Shown here piece after piece: positions 6,339 to 8,010 of a stretch of 8,010 nucleotides of DNA. The notes under the pieces are model-generated. The model was not told the DNA's origin. It did no database searches and was given only the letters and a program-made list of their open reading frames with translations. The translations under genes were made by a program, and so were the position numbers. Within the stretch, counting starts at the first letter, position 1, and every line of letters starts with the position of its first letter. Source of the stretch: Candidatus Schekmanbacteria bacterium GWA2_38_11 (GTDB lineage Bacteria > Schekmanbacteria > GWA2-38-11); NCBI GenBank assembly GCA_001790645.1, contig MGDB01000038.1, positions 1-8,010 of the forward strand. Direction: 5' to 3'.

Positions 6339-7067
6339 ATGAACAAAGTAAAAGTTTTTAGTATCATTAATATTATTATAGCTTTTCTGTTTTTTGGTGT
6401 TTTAATTTCCCGTAGCTATCAGGAAATTGATGTAGCAAACGGAGGAGCAATTACTGGAGATGTCAAATTCATTGGAAAGCCTGAGGCTTTGCCTCCACTG
6501 AAAGTTACAAAGGATAACAATGTTTGCGGAAGCCAGAAGCCTTCAGAGGAGCTGATTGTATCCAAAAGCGGTGGGGTTAAGAATACTGTTATAACAATTG
6601 AGAAGATTGAGAAGGGGAAAAAGATTCCCAAAGAAGAAGCATCCATCACCAACCAGAACTGCCAGTATATTCCTCATGTTCAAGCAATGGTAGCAGGGAA
6701 TTTCCTCAATATAATAAATAGCGACCCAATCCTTCACAACACCCATGGTTATTTAAACCAGACTGAGACAACATTCAATCTTGCCCTTCCAATTAAGGAT
6801 CAGAAGATAAAGAAAAAGATTAAAAAGATAGGCATCATGAATATAACGTGTGATGCTGGGCATACATGGATGAGCGCATATATTGCGGTGACAGAGAACC
6901 CTTACTATGCAGTAACAGGCGATAACGGAACTTTTGAGATTGCAGATATTCCTGCCGGCAAATATCAGTTAAAGGCATGGCATGAAAAGCTTGGGACACA
7001 GGTTGCAGAGGTTACTGTAACAGAAAAAGGGAAGGCAAAAGTAGTCTTTGACAAGCTGAAAAAGTAA
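6339..7067 (+). CDS. Membrane-anchored or exported cupredoxin-like protein with C-terminal carboxypeptidase-regulatory-like domain
   Basis: A 242-residue protein of the plastocyanin-like/'methylamine utilization protein' type, probably periplasmic. Residues 6-24 are a hydrophobic segment after MNKVK. There is no clear AxA cleavage site, so it may stay as a membrane anchor. The middle part has HNTHG (His133, His136) and CDAGHTWMSAY (Cys171, His175, Met178), a spacing suggestive of a type 1 copper site, plus extra Cys63 and Cys108. The C-terminal part (about 187-242), with NPYYAVTGDNGTFEIADIPAGKY and KAWHEKLGT, is a small beta-sandwich of the carboxypeptidase-regulatory type. The start is fixed by AAAGGAGGA at 6322-6330, eight or nine bases before ATG. 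It follows nxrC by 210 bases containing a foldback repeat and ends 4 bases before a strong terminator, so it is probably the last gene of the NXR unit. A role as electron carrier or assembly factor for NXR is inference, and copper binding is unproven. Confidence 0.75.
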   Translation: MNKVKVFSIINIIIAFLFFGVLISRSYQEIDVANGGAITGDVKFIGKPEALPPLKVTKDNNVCGSQKPSEELIVSKSGGVKNTVITIEKIEKGKKIPKEEASITNQNCQYIPHVQAMVAGNFLNIINSDPILHNTHGYLNQTETTFNLALPIKDQKIKKKIKKIGIMNITCDAGHTWMSAYIAVTENPYYAVTGDNGTFEIADIPAGKYQLKAWHEKLGTQVAEVTVTEKGKAKVVFDKLKK

Positions 7068-7071
7068 TATT

Positions 7072-7121
7072 TTGAAGGGGTCAAGGACCGCTTGAATCCT
7101 TGACCCCTTCAACTTTTTTTT
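7072..7121 (+). terminator. Rho-independent terminator after the NXR cluster
   Basis: Perfect 16-bp stem, TTGAAGGGGTCAAGGA (7072-7087) with TCCTTGACCCCTTCAA (7097-7112), around a 9-base loop, followed by C and a run of eight T (7114-7121). It begins 4 bases after the stop of the cupredoxin-like gene and should end the upstream transcription unit. The T-run abuts the ATG of the next gene. Confidence 0.93.
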
Positions 7122-7670
7122 ATGATGATTTTTGTAATTAGCTTTGGAGCGATTTTAATAGGGTTTTTGCTAATCTTTCTTTTAATAAACAAGAAGTCCT
7201 TTCAGGAAACCCCGGAAAACGAATTTTACTCTGAGGCTAACAGTCCTGAGCTTAAAATGCTGATAGCGATGCAGGGACAGGAGTTTAGAGGATTAATGAG
7301 GAGATTATTGTCAAAGCTTGGGTTTGAAATTGAAGAGATGACAATATTAGACTCTGGGGGGGTAGATTTCTTGGTTTTTGAACACCATCCTGTTAAAGGG
7401 GGAAGATTTGTCATTCACTGTATCTCTGCCAAAGAGAATAAAGTTATTGATTCAACAGATATCATAAATCTGCTGGACAATGTGAAGGGAGAATCAGCTT
7501 TGAAGGGTATTCTGATAACACCCCATTTTTTTACGAGAGAGTCTTTAAATGCTGCTGCTGCGGCAGGGACTCAGCTTGAGTTAATAAACGGAAAAAGGCT
7601 TACAAAGCTTTTAAAAGAATTTGGTTTGTTTGAGTTGAAGTCCGGTAATTCAGGTAATTCCAGCAATTAA
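7122..7670 (+). CDS. Membrane-anchored protein with degenerate Mrr-type restriction-endonuclease fold
   Basis: A 182-residue protein with an N-terminal transmembrane helix (about 3-22), a short linker, then a domain (about 51-168) resembling the Mrr_cat/PD-(D/E)xK nuclease fold. The order of elements fits: helical GQEFRGLMRRLLSKLGFEIEE, SGGVD (candidate metal-ligand Asp82), strand FVIHCIS, ALKGILITPHFFTRESLNAAAAA, and ELINGKRLTKLL, where active family members show GiliTt, A-rich helix and LidG-L patterns. At the usual QxK catalytic position the protein reads H99-C-I-S102, so both the polar residue and the Lys appear lost, and cleavage activity is doubtful. The ATG (a second follows at once) sits directly after the terminator T-run with no Shine-Dalgarno. 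The next plausible ATG (7257 area) would remove the membrane helix. The tail is rich in Ser/Gly/Asn. Function is unknown; the fold assignment is by pattern only. Confidence 0.68.
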   Translation: MMIFVISFGAILIGFLLIFLLINKKSFQETPENEFYSEANSPELKMLIAMQGQEFRGLMRRLLSKLGFEIEEMTILDSGGVDFLVFEHHPVKGGRFVIHCISAKENKVIDSTDIINLLDNVKGESALKGILITPHFFTRESLNAAAAAGTQLELINGKRLTKLLKEFGLFELKSGNSGNSSN

Positions 7671-7679
7671 GATATAATT

Positions 7680-7847
7680 CTATTCCTCCCTGTCATCAAT
7701 TATCTCTTCTTCCCTGCCATCTCTGATAAGCTTGTCATTTTTAAATGCCTTTTTAAAAGCTAACCAGCCAAAAAAGATTGAAGCTAAAAGCATACCAACT
7801 ATAGGTATATTATCCGGCATGGTTACAATTTTTAAAAAATTTTCCAT
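7680..7847 (-). CDS. Small single-pass membrane protein, unknown function
   Basis: A 55-residue ORF on the minus strand. The start at 7847 is preferred over an in-frame ATG at 7892 because the former has an excellent AGGAGGT (minus strand, about 7857-7863) roughly nine bases upstream, while the 15 extra residues would be basic and include that ribosome site. The protein has a short amphipathic N-terminus with PDNIPIVG, one hydrophobic helix (about 13-31), then a charged cytoplasmic-type tail (KKAFKNDKLIRDGREEEIIDDREE). Small proteins of this look occur, to my recollection, next to respiratory cytochrome genes, but I cannot name a family. It is convergent with the gene ending at 7670, with 9 bases between the ends. 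A + strand frame over 7732-7935 is judged its shadow. Confidence 0.72.
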   Translation of the reverse strand: MENFLKIVTMPDNIPIVGMLLASIFFGWLAFKKAFKNDKLIRDGREEEIIDDREE

Positions 7848-7909
7848 TACTCTTCTACCTCCTGAAGATTTTTGTAATGTATTTTTAATCACTACTGTCC
7901 AAATGTTAT

Positions 7910-7935
7910 TTGAAAAATATCAAATAATTATTTGA
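7910..7935. promoter_or_regulatory. FNR/CRP-family-like box overlapping a perfect 16-bp palindrome
   Basis: TTGAAAAATATCAA (7910-7923) matches the FNR-type consensus TTGAT-N4-ATCAA with one mismatch. It overlaps the perfect palindrome TCAAATAATTATTTGA (7920-7935), so three TTTGA/TCAAA half-sites lie in tandem. They sit in AT-rich DNA between the small minus-strand gene (start 7847) and a possible + strand start at 7950, where an operator would be expected. On the minus strand a weak -10-like TACATT (7881-7876) lies downstream of the box. AT-richness raises the chance of coincidence. Confidence 0.35.
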
Positions 7936-7949
7936 AATACAAGGATTAA

Positions 7950-8010
7950 ATGAGCAAAAAAACATTTTTCGATTTGAGATTCAATAGCTACCATAATTCA
8001 TCATATAATT
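7950..8010 (+). CDS. Possible start of a gene running off the right edge
   Basis: ATG at 7950 preceded by AAGGA (7941-7945) only four bases away opens a frame of 20 codons (begins MSKKTFFDLRFN) with no stop before the window ends. It is too short to recognise. If real, it would be divergent from the small minus-strand gene and share the palindromic region at 7910-7935. Chance is a serious alternative. Confidence 0.25.
   Translation, partial: MSKKTFFDLRFNSYHNSSYN

Noticed and set aside
7732..7935. Open frame of 67 codons on the + strand opposite the small minus-strand gene
   Set aside because: No good ribosome site and no recognisable features; the minus-strand frame has a strong Shine-Dalgarno, a membrane helix and a sensible charge pattern.

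Overview
The window carries a nitrite oxidoreductase (NXR)-type respiratory gene cluster, read left to right on the + strand, followed by a short accessory region with genes on both strands. The NxrA and NxrB fragments closely resemble, from memory of the family, the periplasm-facing NXR of Nitrospira, Nitrospina and anammox planctomycetes. That points to a Gram-negative nitrite-oxidising, anammox-like or nitrate-reducing bacterium from Nitrospirota, Nitrospinota, Planctomycetota or a neighbouring uncultivated lineage. Base composition is moderate and AT-leaning, and the intergenic spaces hold foldback repeats of kinds familiar from environmental genomes. The phylum cannot be fixed from this window alone.

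Layout: (1) positions 3-2240, the C-terminal ~745 residues of the molybdopterin catalytic subunit NxrA, cut by the left edge; (2) a 120-base spacer holding a 56-bp double-hairpin repeat; (3) 2361-3632, the complete iron-sulfur subunit NxrB; (4) a 154-base spacer with a strong stem-loop and a second, inverted copy of the same repeat; (5) 3787-4530, a TorD/NarJ-type assembly chaperone; (6) 4557-6128, an exported protein fusing two c-type cytochrome domains to an ethylbenzene-dehydrogenase-like heme b domain, the probable NxrC; (7) a 210-base spacer with a different foldback repeat (GTCATTCC ends); (8) 6339-7067, a membrane-anchored or exported cupredoxin-like protein with a carboxypeptidase-regulatory-like domain; (9) a textbook rho-independent terminator at 7072-7121. 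Beyond it lie a membrane-anchored protein with a degenerate Mrr-type nuclease fold (7122-7670), a convergent 55-residue membrane protein (7680-7847, minus strand), and an AT-rich region with an FNR-like palindrome near the right edge.

How it may work together: NxrA (Mo-bis-MGD) would exchange electrons with nitrite/nitrate, NxrB would pass them along four Fe-S clusters, and the heme b domain of NxrC would receive them and relay them through its two heme c domains to a soluble carrier or oxidase. The chaperone would hold NxrA for cofactor insertion before Tat export, with NxrB lacking its own signal peptide and being carried along. The cupredoxin-like protein could be a further periplasmic redox partner, which is inference from its position and putative metal ligands. 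Everything up to the terminator could be one transcription unit, although the hairpins in three of its spacers suggest segmental control of transcript levels. No tRNA, rRNA, CRISPR array or transposase gene was seen, and no gene-free stretch exceeds 300 bases.
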